Shown one piece after another: positions 1 to 11,991 of a stretch of 64,000 nt of DNA. Below the pieces are notes generated by a model. It was not told the DNA's origin, searched no databases, and saw only the letters and a list, made by a program, of their open reading frames with translations. Numbering within the stretch: position 1 is the first letter of the stretch; the number at the start of each line of letters is the position of its first letter. The position numbers were made by a program, and so were the translations under genes. Source of the stretch: Ctena decussata. Taxonomy: Eukaryota; Mollusca; Bivalvia; Lucinida; Lucinidae. The DNA lies in NCBI GenBank assembly GCA_963989385.1, contig OZ022511.1:26344503-26408502 (forward strand). Direction: 5' to 3'.

Positions 1-640
1 ATTGCAAATCGGGCCATGATCTGTATTTCAAATACGATTTTAAAATAGAAAATATTCTCCTGCTGCCTTTAGCTCAGTTTCTGAATAACCACAAGGGACA
101 GAGTCTTCAAACTTGCTCCATCGATACATCTAGGGAATATCTTTTGAAAGCAGGAATGCATATTGGGTCAGGACCTATAATGCACGCATAACTGAATATA
201 CAAAAATATATCCCTGCTGCTTTTAGCTCAGTTTCTAAGAAGCCAAACGGTACAGAGTTTTCAGACTTGATCCAGAAATACACCTTGGGAAGATATACTG
301 AAAGCAGCAATGCATCTTGGGCCATAACCTATATTAAATTTACGGACAATTGAACATAAAAAGATATTCACCTGTTGCGTTTAGCTCAGATTAAAAAAAA
401 AAAAAACACGGGCTAGAGTCTTCAGACTTTCCATAGATATATATGGGGAAATGTACTGAAAGCAGCGATGCATATTAGATCATGACCTATATGTTACGGA
501 TGCTTGGACACAGAAAAAAATCACCTGTTGCGTTTATCTCGGTTCCTGTGTAACCAAAAAAGGGATAAAATCTTCAAAATTGCTACGCTGGAACAACTGG
601 AGAAGATTTACTGAAGGCAGTGATGCATACCGGGCAATGT
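1..640. repeat. diverged ~155-bp tandem repeat array
   Basis: Four diverged units are recognised by the phrase TTTAGCTCAG (or TTTATCTCGG) near 68, 222, 380 and 533, giving spacings of 153-158 bp. Other shared phrases are GAAAGCAG(C/G)AATGCAT and GACCTATA. No reading frame is conserved between units, so the short ORFs here are not genes. Similar phrases recur at 6960-7439 and 8655-9218, so this is one dispersed satellite-like family. The array runs off the left edge. Confidence 0.75.
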
Positions 641-1123
641 ACTTAATGTTCTAGTGATTATGCCTTATTCTCGAAGACTGTTTGATGTATGAACATGATA
701 TTTTGGGATATTTTGACAAAAAGGCTTGATATTTGACCTCGAAATAAAATTAGGTTATAGTAGCTGATATTTCATGTTCGCTTGATTTTGCCTCATAATT
801 TCTCAAACTATTTTATTTATTTACTTTATACTTGGTTAGATAGTTTGGGCTGGCACTGTAAGTGACCTCACACTAATTGCAGGCCTGTGTGGCCTATATT
901 ATAGTTGTTCGGTGGTTTTATGTTTCTTACATTATTTCATGAATTTACATAATACTTCGGTTAATAGTATGGGCTGGCACTGGTTATTAAGACACTGCAG
1001 TTGATCTCATTTCACTCGGCCAGTATTGTCCATATTGCCCTGGTTAAAAGATCAGCTCCCATCAGTTGCGCTTTATTGTCTTCTGACAATTCTAGTCTTA
1101 TAAAACTGGGGAGTGGTTTTATT
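641..1123. repeat. remnant of a ~140-bp tandem repeat family
   Basis: The phrase GGGCTGGCACTG occurs twice, near 849 and 971. The stretch around 990-1095 (GACACTGCAGTTGATCTCAT, then TTTATTGTCTTCTGA) is matched by 20496-20600. The same host repeat therefore lies on both sides of the Ly6-gene intron. It appears non-coding. Confidence 0.55.
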
Positions 1124-2522
1124 AACTCACCTGAGCATGATGTGCTCAAGGTGAGTTATTGTGATCGATATTTGTCCGTCATCTGTCCGTCCGTCCGTCC
1201 ATCCATCCGTCAACAATTTCTTCAAACGACATCTCCTCCTAGACCTGTGCGCCAATTCTAAACTAATTTCACACATATGTTTCTGTTATAGCCCTGAACC
1301 AAATTGCTTTGGTTCCGCTCCGCTAAACAAAATGGTCACCAGAGCAAAAAATAGAAATCTAAAAATAGAAAACCTTTAAAAGACATCTCCTCTGAAGCCA
1401 ATGGCTCGATTTCAAAATAATTTCATAGAAATGTTTGACTCATGGCTCTGAACCTAAATTGCTAAAACGGTTCCACTCCGCTGAACAAAATGGCCACCAG
1501 AGCTAAAAATAGAAATAAATCTTAGAATGACACAGAGGGCATAGTTATGATCCAATCATCATGAAAATTTCTTAGAATGTTTATCTTAATAAAATCTAGG
1601 TCACTAGGTCAAATCTTAGAAAAACCTTGTGTACACTATAGAGGACACAGTTATGATCCAAACTTCATGAAACTTTGTCAGAATGTTTATCCTTATACAA
1701 TCTAGGCCAAGCTTGAAACTGAGTCATGTGGGTTCAAAAACTAGGTCACTAGGTCAAATCTTAGAAAAACCTTGTGTACACTCTAGAGGGCACAGTTATG
1801 ATCTAATCTTCATGAATTTTTGTTAGAATGCTTATCTTAATGAAATCGAGACCAAATTTGAAACTGGGCCATGTCTGGTCAAAAACTAGGTTACTAGGTC
1901 AGATCTTAGAAAAACCATGTGAATGCTGTAGAGGGCACAGTTATGTTCCAGTCTTCATGAACTTTGTCAAAATGTTAATCTCCAACAAATCTAGACCAAG
2001 GGTGCAGCTGGGTCATGTTGGATCAAAAACTAGGTTACTAGGTCAAACCTTAGAAAAACATTGTTGATACTCTAGAGGGCACAGTTTTGGTTCAATCTTC
2101 ATGAAACTTTGTCAGAATGATTATTTTAATTAAATCTAGGCCAAGTTTGAAACTGGGTCTTGTCAGATCAATAACTAGGTTACTAGGTCAAATCATAGAA
2201 AAACCTTGTTTACACAGTTGTGGCTTTATTTTGCATTGAATCTTCATGAAACTTTGTCAGAATGTTTATCTTCATGAAATGTAGGCAAAGTTTGAAACTG
2301 AATAATGACTGATCAAAAATCTAGATTGCCAGGTCAGATCTTAGATAAACATTGTGTACACTCTAGAGGGCACAGTTTTGATCCAATCTTCATGAAACTT
2401 TGTCAGAATGTAGATTAGAAAGTGCAAAACTGCTCCAATTGAACCATCATCAAATAGATGATCTTCCATGTTATTTCATCATAACTCAGATGAGCGATTT
2501 AGGTCCATCATGGACCTCTTGT
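1124..2522 (+). mobile_element. MITE-like tandem-repeat cassette, type A (copy 1)
   Basis: The left end is a hairpin (CTCACCTGAGCA facing TGCTCAAGGTGAG, 1127-1155). A CCGT/CCAT tetranucleotide run follows at 1176-1210, then about eight ~145-bp monomers with phrases such as ACTAGGTCAAATCTTAGAAA and CATGAAACTTTGTCAGAATG. The right end reads CTCAGATGAGCGATTTAGG and carries a second hairpin (GGTCCATCATGGACC). This matches the architecture of bivalve pearl/DTE-type MITEs, which carry ~160-bp tandem repeats and an ACGG microsatellite. There is no protein gene. A longer copy of the same type lies at 32449-35310. Confidence 0.8.
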
Positions 2523-2801
2523 AATGTAAAACATTAGCTCCATTTCCGACTTAGCTATTCCATTGGACAATAAATTTTCGAATGTATTTGTTTCTATATC
2601 TTCCTCTTTGAAACTCAAATTTGTATTTCTGTGCCGAATGTGGCGATCTATACTATGTGAGTCATTCTAGTTTCAGAGACTGCTTTGGACGGCTACTTTT
2701 TTCGTAGGTTGTAAAAATCCTCTCGTTGTTAATCTTCCTGTTTTAGTGGCGCTTTTAAATGCTGCATCTGTACAAGAAAGTAACGATCTATTTTATTTCA
2801 G
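2523..2801. other. sequence upstream of the Ly6 exon
   Basis: This 279-bp stretch ends in a good 3' splice site, a T-rich tract then TTTTATTTCAG at 2791-2801. No signal-peptide exon, TATA box or other feature is visible. It is probably the end of intron 1 of the Ly6-domain gene. Confidence 0.5.
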
Positions 2802-2915
2802 CGACGGCTCTGGTTTGTTATGTCTGTTCTGGATGTGAGCCTTTTAATGCCAAAGATGAAAGTGTAAAAGTCATAGCCTGCAGTGGATCATGTATGATGG
2901 CGATAGTTGATGGTA
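2802..2915 (+). CDS. Ly6/uPAR (three-finger) domain gene, exon with N-terminal half of the domain
   Basis: The exon is 114 bp, bounded by acceptor TTTATTTCAG and donor GTAAGT. It is phase 1 at both ends (two bases complete a codon, one base is left over). It encodes TAL then CYVCSGCEPF, then VIACSGSC. These are five of the ten cysteines of a Ly6/uPAR (LU) domain, including the diagnostic N-terminal CxxC spacing. The remaining five are in the phase-compatible exon at 21014-21210; joining across the junction gives Asp-Gly-Asn-Ile-Asp with no frame break. LU proteins are secreted or GPI-anchored three-finger proteins with adhesion, receptor-modulating or signalling roles; the ligand cannot be told here. 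The signal peptide should be in an upstream exon that I cannot place. The exon could belong to any of the many lineage-specific mollusc Ly6 paralogues. Confidence 0.82.
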
Positions 2916-2953
2916 GTAAGTATCACCCTAAACGTTTGAAATCCATTAATGAT

Positions 2954-3049
2954 ACGAGAAAAGACAGCCGACTTTAATGTAAATGGTTACACATTCAAGG
3001 GACGAGAAAAGACAGCCGACTTTAAGGTAAATGGTTACACATTCAAGGG
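2954..3049. repeat. 48-bp tandem duplication in the intron
   Basis: Two nearly identical 48-bp units, ACGAGAAAAGACAGCC..., start at 2954 and 3002 and differ by one or two bases. They begin 38 bp after the exon's splice donor. They look like a recent slippage or unequal-exchange event without coding content. Confidence 0.85.
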
Positions 3050-3420
3050 AAGCAGTTGTGCAGGTTATATTTTGCCGCCCTTCTCAGTTGGGATCAAGGA
3101 AAGAATTTGCCCTGCAAGAGCGAGTTTTCCTGTAGGTCAGTAAGTTTTTTTTGGATAGATTTAGTTGCCTTAAATAATCCCAGACAAGCAACCTCGACTT
3201 CACAAAGTGTCCTCCCCCTATTAACATGGTCGGAAAAGATGGAGGTGTATCCTTAATCACGCAGTACAATCTTTAAGCCCAAAACGTAAAGGTGAGGTAG
3301 AAGCCACACGGCCGTTTTTTCGACGGAGTTTCCCAAATGGCATCAGAAAACCACACAAAAATATACGTTTGCATTTATTGTTTTAGATTAAACGTATTGC
3401 AGTCTGTGCCACATATAAAA

Positions 3421-3582
3421 GGAGCGGCTGTAGCGTAGTGGATAACACTCCAGACTACCAATCCAGGGGTCGCAGGTTCGATCCCCCGCTTCTCCGGTCT
3501 TTCAGATGAGACTTTAAACCGAGGTCCCGTCTCCAGATGACCTCGTTGTTGGAGGGACGTTAAACCCGAGTTCACTCACTCA
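3421..3582 (+). mobile_element. tRNA-derived SINE, 162 bp, with 12-bp target-site duplication
   Basis: The head has a Pol III A box (TAGCGTAGTGG) and B box (GGTTCGATCCC). The middle carries GAGACTTTAAACCGAGGTCC and the tail reads GACGTTAAACCCGAGTTCAC with CACT repeats. The element is flanked by a perfect direct repeat CCACATATAAAA (3409-3420 and 3583-3594), typical of LINE-mediated retroposition. It is shorter than, and different from, the other SINE family in this window (6599, 36555, 42428, 58782). The host intron sequence can be read cleanly across the insertion. Confidence 0.9.
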
Positions 3583-3712
3583 CCACATATAAAATAGACA
3601 AGAATTTAATAATCATTATGGCAACCTCGTGTCTAGTGCAAACGGTGAGTCTTGTTACCAGTTAGTAAATGTCAAAAGTCTCGTTTGAGTGACTGACCCT
3701 AGTACCGTTATT

Positions 3713-3754
3713 ATACCCCCAACATGTATGTCGAGGGGTATATAGTTTTCGTCT

Positions 3755-3786
<32 letters not shown>

Positions 3787-4595
3787 GTTAACATTTGCGT
3801 TAAAGTTTTGCGTTAAGTTTTTTCTTTACTTATATTTCCAATATCCTTTGGTGGAACCTTTTGGTATGTGACTAGGTATACTTCTGGGTTCATGTAGAAT
3901 AGCTGACATCACATGGATGCTGCTGCTGACCCAAGTTCAAGGTCACAGACTTAAACATTTGCGTTAAAGTTTTGCGTTAAGTTTGTATTATTCTTTTATA
4001 GTTCCAATATCCTTTGATGGATCCTTTTGATATGATTAGGTTTACTTTTACGTTCACACAGAGTAGTTGACATCATCTGGATGCTGCTGCCTACCAAAGG
4101 TCAAGGTCACAGACTTGTATATTTGTGTTAAAGTTTTGTGTTAAGTTTATAAACCTTGCTTATATTCCCAACATCCTTTGATGAAACCTTTGATACATGA
4201 CTAGGTTTACTTCTTTGTTCCTGCAGAATAGTTGACATCATCTTGATGCTGCAGCTGACCTAAGGTCAAGGTCAAAGACTTAAACATTTGCTTTAAAGTT
4301 AAGTTTATATTCTTCTTTTATACTTCCAATATCCTTTGATGGAACCTTTTAATATTTGACTAGGTTTACTTTTAGGTTCATAGCTGCTTACCAAAGGTCA
4401 AGGTCACATACTTGTATATTTGTGTCAAAGTTTTACATTGAGTTTATCTTCTTTATTTTGATGGAACCATTTTATAGATGACTCAGACCCTGTATAAGAT
4501 TGGTTTCATTAGGCGTTGGTTTCTTAAGGCTGTGGTTTCATTAGGTGATGGCGCTGGTCGGGGGTATACATGAGCCCCTGCTCACTTGCTCTAGT
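3713..4595 (+). mobile_element. MITE-like tandem-repeat cassette, type D
   Basis: The left end is a hairpin (TACCCCC facing GGGGTATA, 3714-3742). A TTCG/TCCG tetranucleotide run lies at 3756-3790. About four ~170-bp units follow with the shared phrases AACATTTGCGTTAAAGTTTTG, AATATCCTTTGATGGAACC and CAAGGTCACAGACTT. The right end has GGGGGTATACATGAGCCCC. Head, microsatellite, array and tail repeat the plan of the other cassettes, although the primary sequence differs. It is non-coding. Confidence 0.7.
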
Positions 4596-6585
4596 TTTCG
4601 ATTGAAAAGTTTGAAAAGCTGGACGTTATCTAACAGCAAGGTAAATTTGGCTTAGTTTGGATATTTTCTAGATATATATATAGTGGAAATTCCCCCCAAA
4701 AGTCAAATGCCTCAGAAAGGATAAAAGGCAAACATTGCTAGGGCATATCTTTGACGGTGAGGCTATAGCTAGGCCAAAATTAACGGAGTTGAAATTCGTG
4801 TCACCGGTTAAAGTGTTGTGACTAGAGAACTCCTCATAAATAGTAAAACGGCGCCCTATATAGATGCAATACTTAAGAAAATAGCATTTTATATGGAAAT
4901 TCAGATATGCCATGGTCAAATAATAAAGCGAAAACACATGTTCACGTCATGACCAGATATACTGCCACGGTTCAAAGAATACAGCAAAGCTTTACATTCG
5001 ACCAGGTCTGTTTAAGCTTTACCTAGTGGCAAACTAACCAGAAAGCTTCTCATGTTACGCCTTTTAATATGTAACAAAATTGTAGTAATGTTCACACGTG
5101 TAAAACAACATATGGGCCGCGGCATATTTAAATTTTTTCCCTGGATCTCGGCGAACGTGAGCAGAATACTCATGATGGCCAATACCAAGTTAAAGTATTT
5201 TTTGTAGTGTTTCACTAAAGGCTGTTTAAAATCTATTTGAAACAAAGGATGATGTTAGATAAATTTTTAAATGAAAATGTTATAAAATAATTAACTTTGT
5301 GATGACATAGGGAGAACATAGATCTCATTCTTTTATTTAAAAGTCACTGTATTTTATCCTATAATCACTGCATAACTTAAAGTATCGACCACTAATGGCA
5401 TCTCTAGCTAACGATGTTTTGAACAACTGGGCCCAGAATGACTGCTGACATCTGGGACATTCTAAGCAACCTCCGCTTAAACCATGTCGTACACCATTCA
5501 TCACCGGGCATAAAATCGCTTATACCAAAAAATATTGACGGTACTGTATTTTATTATGTCACTTCAGGTTCGTTTACTGCTTATTGCACAAAACTGATAA
5601 CGGATTAAGAATGTAGACTCAAAGAATACAGAAAATTGGAATTCGTCATATCTTGGTGTCACTTGACAAGACAGGCGACAACCACGGCTTCGACTCAAAT
5701 TTTTCGACAGCTAACGCAATAAACCTGTGGGGTCTTATACTCTCTCATCGACTTCATTGACAAGTTACATCAATTTACTTTAGACTGCACACACGGACAT
5801 GCAATGGTACCGGAGCCTTTTTGTCTGTTGCTTGGTCCACCGGGGCTCAACTGGTGACCTTCTTTTGCTTCAGACTTCCAGTGGGGTTGTTTGGCAGGCC
5901 AGGGATCTCCACCTGTCAGACGGCCCGTTGTATCTGTTGAGTCCTCGTCTTTGCTTCTTCATGGTGTTGAAACTTGATTTATGTGTTTACCGTGATGATT
6001 CATTGACGAGTTAGAGGGTTATCATGCGAACCGAACAACCAACTAAATGTTTTGTACCACTTCAGAAACTGAGGGTGAGGTTGGGCCTGTAAAATCGATT
6101 TAAGCCCACCAGTAATTCATTACTGACCGTTCCAAGGCGATAGTTCTGTTGTGGTTCTCTGTTGCCTATTTTTGGTGTCAGAGTTTCTGTGATGTTTTAC
6201 CTTATGTATGTTCTTATTATTTTTGGTTCGGTTTGGGTTGCTGAGTGGCCACCTTTCGGGAACAAGCTGCTCACTCGGTTGGCCATATGTTCTCTGTATC
6301 TTGATTATTTGTAATCTTAGTTGTTTCCAACTATGGTTTGAGGGCTGAATTTGGATTTTGATTGTTTCAGTTCCTGGTCTTTGCATACTTTTTACTTCTA
6401 GATAATGTGTAAAATATAAGTTTTACCTGGCAGCTAAATCAATCCTCGATTTTTTTACATAAATTTTGTAGCCTCACTTACCCGGAAGTTCGCCTAATTT
6501 GTTCAACGCCCGTAAATTTTGGGCCTAAAGATTGTACTGCGTGTTAATATGGGAGTGCTTCATGCTAATCCAGCAATCAGACAGG
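4596..6585. other. anonymous intron sequence
   Basis: About 2 kb lie within the large intron of the Ly6-domain gene. I find no gene, clear repeat boundary or structured RNA. Short open frames, for example near 4668-4937, 5012-5245 and 6120-6386 on the - strand, show no recognisable domains and no splice support. The 5780-6390 part is richer in G+C and resembles decayed repeat sequence, but I could not assign it. Confidence 0.5.
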
Positions 6586-6598
6586 CAAGGATTGTGTA

Positions 6599-6885
6599 TT
6601 GTTGTTGTTGTTGTTGTATTGTTGCTTTACGTCCTGGTAAAAAACTATGGTCATGTCGGGACGGCCAGTTAATCGAACCACACTATTCCTTGGCAGGCTA
6701 ACACCTTCTAAGCGATTAACCAGTACTAAGTGCACATATTTCGCCAATAAATTACTACTGCCCTTCTTGAATCAGTGGAAGGGGAAGAAGATATCTCCAC
6801 GAAAGTAAGTGGCCTGACTGGATATCGAACCCGGGGTCTCTGGTGTTTCAGTCAGACTCGCTGCCGACTGCGCTATGCCACCCGA
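6599..6885 (-). mobile_element. tRNA-derived SINE (long family), reverse orientation
   Basis: The tRNA-like head is at the right end: read on the - strand it gives TAGCGCAGTCGGCAGCGAG then GGGTTCGATATCC. The body matches three other copies here, with the shared phrases GCACTTAGTACTGGTTAA and GACATGACCATAG on the - strand. The tail is (CAA)n on the - strand. It is flanked by a near-perfect 13-bp duplication, CAAGGATTGTGTA at 6586-6598 and CAAGGAATGTGTA at 6886-6898. Confidence 0.88.
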
Positions 6886-6959
6886 CAAGGAATGTGTAAA
6901 TGATTGTAACATAACATTTGACTGCTATATGGACTTAAATGACCAATTTTTGGCATTCA

Positions 6960-7439
6960 AAGATGTCGGTTGAAGTATGGGCAAACAATTTTGATTGACA
7001 CTACAAAGTCCAGTTCATCTGCTGCATACTAAAGCATGCCACAGTGCTTTATGACAAGAAGAATGACTTTAGTTTTCAGTAGTTAATCTTATTTTTGTCA
7101 AATATTTCGTCAATTAGTAAATTTGGTCAAATTTTTCTGGTTGAGCTAAGTTTTTCAGGAACTATAAAGGTAAGAGTCATGAAGCTCGGTACATATTTAC
7201 ATAAAAAAACTCAAAGCAACCAACGCAATTAGGTCATAACCTACTTTTTTCGCTTTACATATTTCAAAAGTTTGAGTCAATGGTCCTGGCTTAGCTCTGT
7301 TTCTCATGAACTATAGGGCTTAGTGGTCCTTGAACTTGGTACTTACATGTAAATGAGAAAAGCTCAAAGAGACTGTCGCTGAGTGATGACCTATGGTTAA
7401 CGACTTACTGACATCACAAATTGACATGTGCATCATTTT
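6960..7439. repeat. ~155-bp satellite-like array, left part
   Basis: Diverged units share phrases such as TTAGCTCTGTTTCTCATGAAC and GGTCATAACCTA with 8655-9218 and with 1-640. The array is split at about 7439 by the cassette at 7440-8654, which shows that the array is the older sequence. Confidence 0.6.
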
Positions 7440-8654
7440 TGTCTAGCCCGCTTTCGGTAAGCGAGACATAGTTGTTACAACTTCAGTTCAGTGTACGTGC
7501 TTGCGTTCTTCCGTCTAGATTTGTCCGGGCCATAACTTCTGCATTTACAGGTCGATATCAAAATAACTTGGCACAATTTTTCTCCTTAATGAGTAGAAGT
7601 GCCATTAGGTAGGTCCAAGGTCAAGTCAAATGATAAAATGGCCATAAATGGAGCTTGTCCGAGCCATAACTTCTACATTTACAGACGGATTTCAAAATAA
7701 ATTTTGCACTATTGTTCTCCATGATGCGTAGAAGTGCCATTTGAAACATTTGTTCAGTTAGGTTCAAGGTCAAGGTCACACTTGAAGGCCAAATGATAAA
7801 ATGGCAAAAGATAAGCTTGTCCGAGCCATAAGGTCTACATTTGCGGATGGATTTCAAAATTGTTTGGCACAAATTGTTTTCCTTGATGAGTAGAAGTGCC
7901 ATTTGAAACATTTGTTCTGTTCAGTCCAAGGCCAAGGTCATACTTGAAGGTCAAAAGATAAAATGGCCATAATTTGAACTTGTCCGAGCCATTACTTCTT
8001 TATTTATGCATGGATTTCAAAATGATTTGGCATAATTGTTCTCCTTGATGTGTACAAGTGCCATTTGAGACATTGGTTCCGGTCGGTCCAAGGTCAAGGT
8101 CACACTTGAAGGTCAAATGATAAAATGGCCATAATTTGATCTTGTACGAGCCATTACTTCTTTATTTATGCATGGATTTCGAAATAGTTTGGCATAATTG
8201 TTCTCCTTGATGAGCAGAAATGCCATTTGAAAGCTTTGTTCTGGTCGGTCCAAAGTCAAGGTCACACTTGAAGGTCACACTGACTTGAAGGTCAAATGAT
8301 AAAATGGTCATAAATAGAGCTTGTCAGAGCCATTTCTTCTACATTCACGCATGGATTTCAAACTAATGTGGCACAATTGTTCTTTTTAAGAGTGGAAGTG
8401 TCAAGTGAGATACATGTTTAGGTAGTTCTAAGGTCAAGGTCACACTTACGGTCAGACAATATAATTGTCATAAATTGAGCTTGTCTGTGTCATCACTTCT
8501 ACATTTTTCCTTTGTGAAAAATTTAAAAAAGAAGAAACATGCTAAGTATGATATTGTTTGGCTTCTATCGAGCAGTAACATAGTCTTGACATACTTATAG
8601 GTCACTAATGCAACCAGCGGGCTCGACAAGTTGTCCGTGGACAACCTTCTAGTC
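7440..8654 (+). mobile_element. MITE-like tandem-repeat cassette, type E, inserted in an older array
   Basis: The left end is TGTCTAGCCCGC with an internal hairpin (GCTTTCGGTAAGC). A degenerate TCCGT stretch follows, then about six ~160-bp units with the phrases GAGCCATAACTTCTACATTT, AGTAGAAGTGCCATTTGAAA and AAGGTCAAGGTCACACTTGA. The right end reads GCGGGCTCGACAAG, then a GTCC/GGAC hairpin and TTCTAGTCT. The right-end GCGGGC mirrors the left-end GCCCGC. The - strand ORF at 7621-7911 merely translates two repeat units and is not a gene. Confidence 0.75.
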
Positions 8655-9218
8655 TAATTTAGCTCGGGAACTATTAGGGCTACAGACATAAAACTTGGTA
8701 CATGCTTACATCTACAGAAGGAAAACTCAGAGCAACCATCAACCTTCGGTCATGACCAATATATTGCACTGCAATGACTCACAATTTTCTAGTTAAGCAC
8801 TGTTCTCAGAAATGATAAGGGCTAGAGTCATGAAGCTTTGTATTTTCTTAAACCTAGAGAAGGAAGCTCAAAACAACAATCACTATTGGGTCATGACCTA
8901 TATTTTGCACTTCACTTACTTGACAAAATTGCGCCCAGTTTTCAAGTTTAGCTCTGATTCTATTGGAGTTATGAGGACTAGAGTCATGGAACTTGGTTTA
9001 TGTTTACATCTTGAAGTTAGGTCAAGTCTATTCTATCACCGCACGAGGTCGTAAAGGCGCCACAGAGACTTTACAACAGTCTCTTTCCACATTGTCCTGT
9101 CTTCAGCTGCTGCCCTAGTTGAGCTAGCAAAGACTATCTCTGACCACTCATTGCTTGGAATAATGGCTCAGTATGACCTAATGTTTACTTCAATATAACA
9201 GTAGGTCACAGTGAACTA
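8655..9218. repeat. ~155-bp satellite-like array, right part
   Basis: This continues the array interrupted at 7439. Units begin near TTTAGCTCGGGAACTATTAG, AGCACTGTTCTCAGAAATG and AGCTCTGATTCTATTGGAG. The last ~100 bp (TGACCTA, GGTCACAGTGAAC) resume after the transposon at 20160, where the sequence continues TATATTTCATGTTCC. That allows the insertion site to be reconstructed. Confidence 0.6.
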
Positions 9219-9548
9219 TACTGTTCACAAAAAGAAGGGGATATTAAGTTATCAAAAAATGTATAAATTAGAAAAAAATACCAAATCCATCTGAAACGGC
9301 AAGTATCCGTCAGACAAATATTCGATAAGACATTTTGCATTACAATTTGGATGGTATACCCTGTCACGTGATCTGCGTGTCATTTGTTTTAGACAGGGGG
9401 TCGACACCCAAATTTCACACGAATCTGGTGTGGAAACAGATTGTTTTAAGATTACAAAATTTACACAGAAACACTCGTCATTCTTCATTTAACAAACTGA
9501 AAATTGGTTTTACACACTGTTTCATCAAAACAAAGCGTGAAAGCCATA

Positions 9549-11809
9549 TGTTACGCAGAAGGTTTTACACTCGGTCGACACGGGTGTAGAGCCTTATGCG
9601 TCGCCAGGACGGCGGAGGGTGACTTCCGGTTAAAGGGTTATCTACTAGTGTAATACGCTAACAAGGAAACCCTAACAACGTTAGAATTTTTGAAGTTTAT
9701 ATATAATGTAAATTCTATATACAACAATACAATTTACAACTGTCACAATTACAATTATAATATACAACACATATCAGTTCATGTCGCTGGCCCAAGTAAG
9801 GTGTTTGTTTCAAATCTGTAATCGATTTGCGTACAATACGCAAATAGATTACCGTCTGACGTCAACACCGTACTCGGCTCAGCGCCATGAACTAAAGGAA
9901 AACACAAAGAACAAAAGACGTCAGTTTGAGCTCATACAAAAAAACAAGGCCTTATGTTGGTAGACTTCAATTCGTCGTTCCCTGGATCATGTCATGGGCC
10001 AGTCCATATATCATGAGGAACACCAACTCTTATTAACACGTGCACGATTATATACTGGTCGCTCCCTGGATCGTACCAGGGACCAGTCTATATATATTAA
10101 AACACCTTAGTGGACGAACACTGTCCCACACTTGATGTGACCTTCAGATCTTATCACAGAATCTGGCAAAACTGTGCTAACCACTTCCGCCTACATTTTG
10201 TGCTTCCCGCCTCTGCTTAGGAACCATGCACAAACGGCGTTGTAACTGCCTCTACCCGGGTTGGTATTAACCTGGAGACGTATATCGCATCTCCAGGTGA
10301 GACGTGGCTCTAAGCCCTAACAGCTGACTGCCGGACTTGATGTGCCTAAAAATAACGAACTTACACTTAATGCATTGTAACTACATAATAACAATACGTA
10401 AGACTTGGGCCTGTCTTGGAAATACCATACAACGCCCTCGGCGAATGCCGAGCATAACGTGCACACGCCAGCCGTGTCACTAGACACAACTCGCGCTCAC
10501 GATGTAAAGCCAAAATTGTGCTTACTACTTCCGCCAATGAAGAAACGTAGATCTTACCACGCATGTGCGTCGAAGGATCTGACGTCAAACATTGTCAAGA
10601 AGTATACTGACGTCAACAGGCATTACCATGACATACCCCACATAAAACATGAATATTCTAAACAATGACCTATTTACATTAAATTGACCAAAATCTAACT
10701 CGCATATGTATTAATTCATTCCTTTAAACTAAGCGTAATACCATTTGCCATAGAATATAATAACTGAATAAGCGTTTCTAAAACATTTGGGATCATAACG
10801 TTTGATCTGACATCATGACATCAATGATGTTATACCATATGACGCCGTCTAATGAAGGCAAATCAAACGCATGATGACCAAATGTTACCATTATAACTTA
10901 TGGAAAAAACCCTTAATGCGGTGCATGCTATGGCGTCAACTGACGTCACGAGTATATAAATTAGTTCCATTACAAATCAATCTACTTCGCCACGTATACA
11001 TGAAACTAATATAAAAAATGCTGACGTCGCAATAACATGATGCAACTGACTTCATATGAATAACATGAATGCACCTGACGTCACATGAATAACATGAATG
11101 CAATTGACGTCACTGGACGTCAAATAGATGCACACCAGTGAAACTAATATAAAAAGTGCTGACGTCGCAATAACATGAATGCAACTGACGTCACATAAAT
11201 AACATGAATGCAACTGACGTCACTGGACGTCAAATAGACGCACACCATTGCAACCAACATCAGTGATATAAACTATCTCCGTAATTTACAAAACTTCCTA
11301 ATATACAAATACAAATCAGTATAAACACAATTGGTCGACATATGCGCAGCCTGATCACTGCCAACAAAATCAAATCAGTCGACACATATGGTCATACCAT
11401 ATCAATCAGAAGTCACATTTTTCATTCTTAGCCAAACAACTCTAAAATAAATATAATAAAATCTTACCGTTCTGGTCTAAAACTCAGAATCTGGGCACAC
11501 AACAATAATTTAACATACTCCGTATTAGAATTCAGCCACGTCTAATTTTTCATTAAAGGATAGCAGTATAAATACTAAGCGTCTCACTTTTAAATCATGG
11601 GACTCGAATCAAAGCGTGCAGGGTACTCACATTAAAATCATGCAATAGGCTGTCCACGAGAGGTATTCACAAACAACCCATGCATAACGTAGTCACAATT
11701 TCCGTAAACGTATAATTACCACAGTTACCCTAAAAACTGTAGCCTTACTGATTGAAAGGATTAAAATAATCTCGACGACATAGTGGACGATTAGATCCAT
11801 TTCGTAACA
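9549..11809 (-). repeat. LTR (3' LTR of the minus-strand element)
   Basis: 2261 bp, beginning TGTTACGCAGAAGG and ending ATTTCGTAACA on the + strand. It is repeated at 16451-18711 with a constant offset of 6902 bp and no net indel. Identical short ORFs occur in both copies (for example 9781-9963 and 16683-16865) and have no recognisable domains. It contains CRE-rich tandem repeats at 11001-11249. Confidence 0.95.
11001..11249. promoter_or_regulatory. CRE/ATF-site-rich tandem repeat inside the LTR
   Basis: Two diverged tandem units (11001-11138 and 11139-11249) each begin TGAAACTAATATAAAAA and carry GACGTC cores. Perfect TGACGTCA palindromes lie at 11076, 11105, 11186 and 11215, with more in the same LTR at 9857, 10580, 10608 and 10941. 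TGACGTCA is the consensus cAMP-response element bound by CREB/ATF bZIP factors. Eight copies in 2261 bp is far above chance, and the tandem duplication doubles part of the cluster. An enhancer role in LTR transcription is inference. Confidence 0.65.
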
Positions 11810-11813
11810 TAGG

Positions 11814-11822
11814 TTTCCCCTT
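11814..11822 (-). promoter_or_regulatory. polypurine-tract-like site of the LTR element
   Basis: On the - strand the bases next to the 3' LTR read AAGGGGAAA then CCTA, immediately before TGTTACG. This is the expected position of the plus-strand primer, although it is short and separated from the LTR by four bases. Confidence 0.55.
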
Positions 11823-11991
11823 AGGGAGAAAAAAACATAATGTTTCTTTTCTGAAATAGTACGAAATGCGATCGAATCGTAGGCTATGTCAAAACTGGAA
11901 AACTAGCTATATACACAACAACGGTGCGATGCATAACGTGGCCAAACTATCTACTAAGGTAGTCCGCCCCCAAATTATCTTGGCAACTGAC

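Noticed and set aside
1001..1379. ORFs with Ser/Pro/Val-rich tracts (SVRPSVHPSV type) here and at 19103-19348
   Set aside because: They are translations of the TCCG microsatellite in cassette heads.
9781..10668. ORFs of 60, 73 and 87 codons in the LTR (repeated at 16683-17570)
   Set aside because: They are duplicated only because the LTR is duplicated, have no recognisable domains, and do not overlap the polyprotein.
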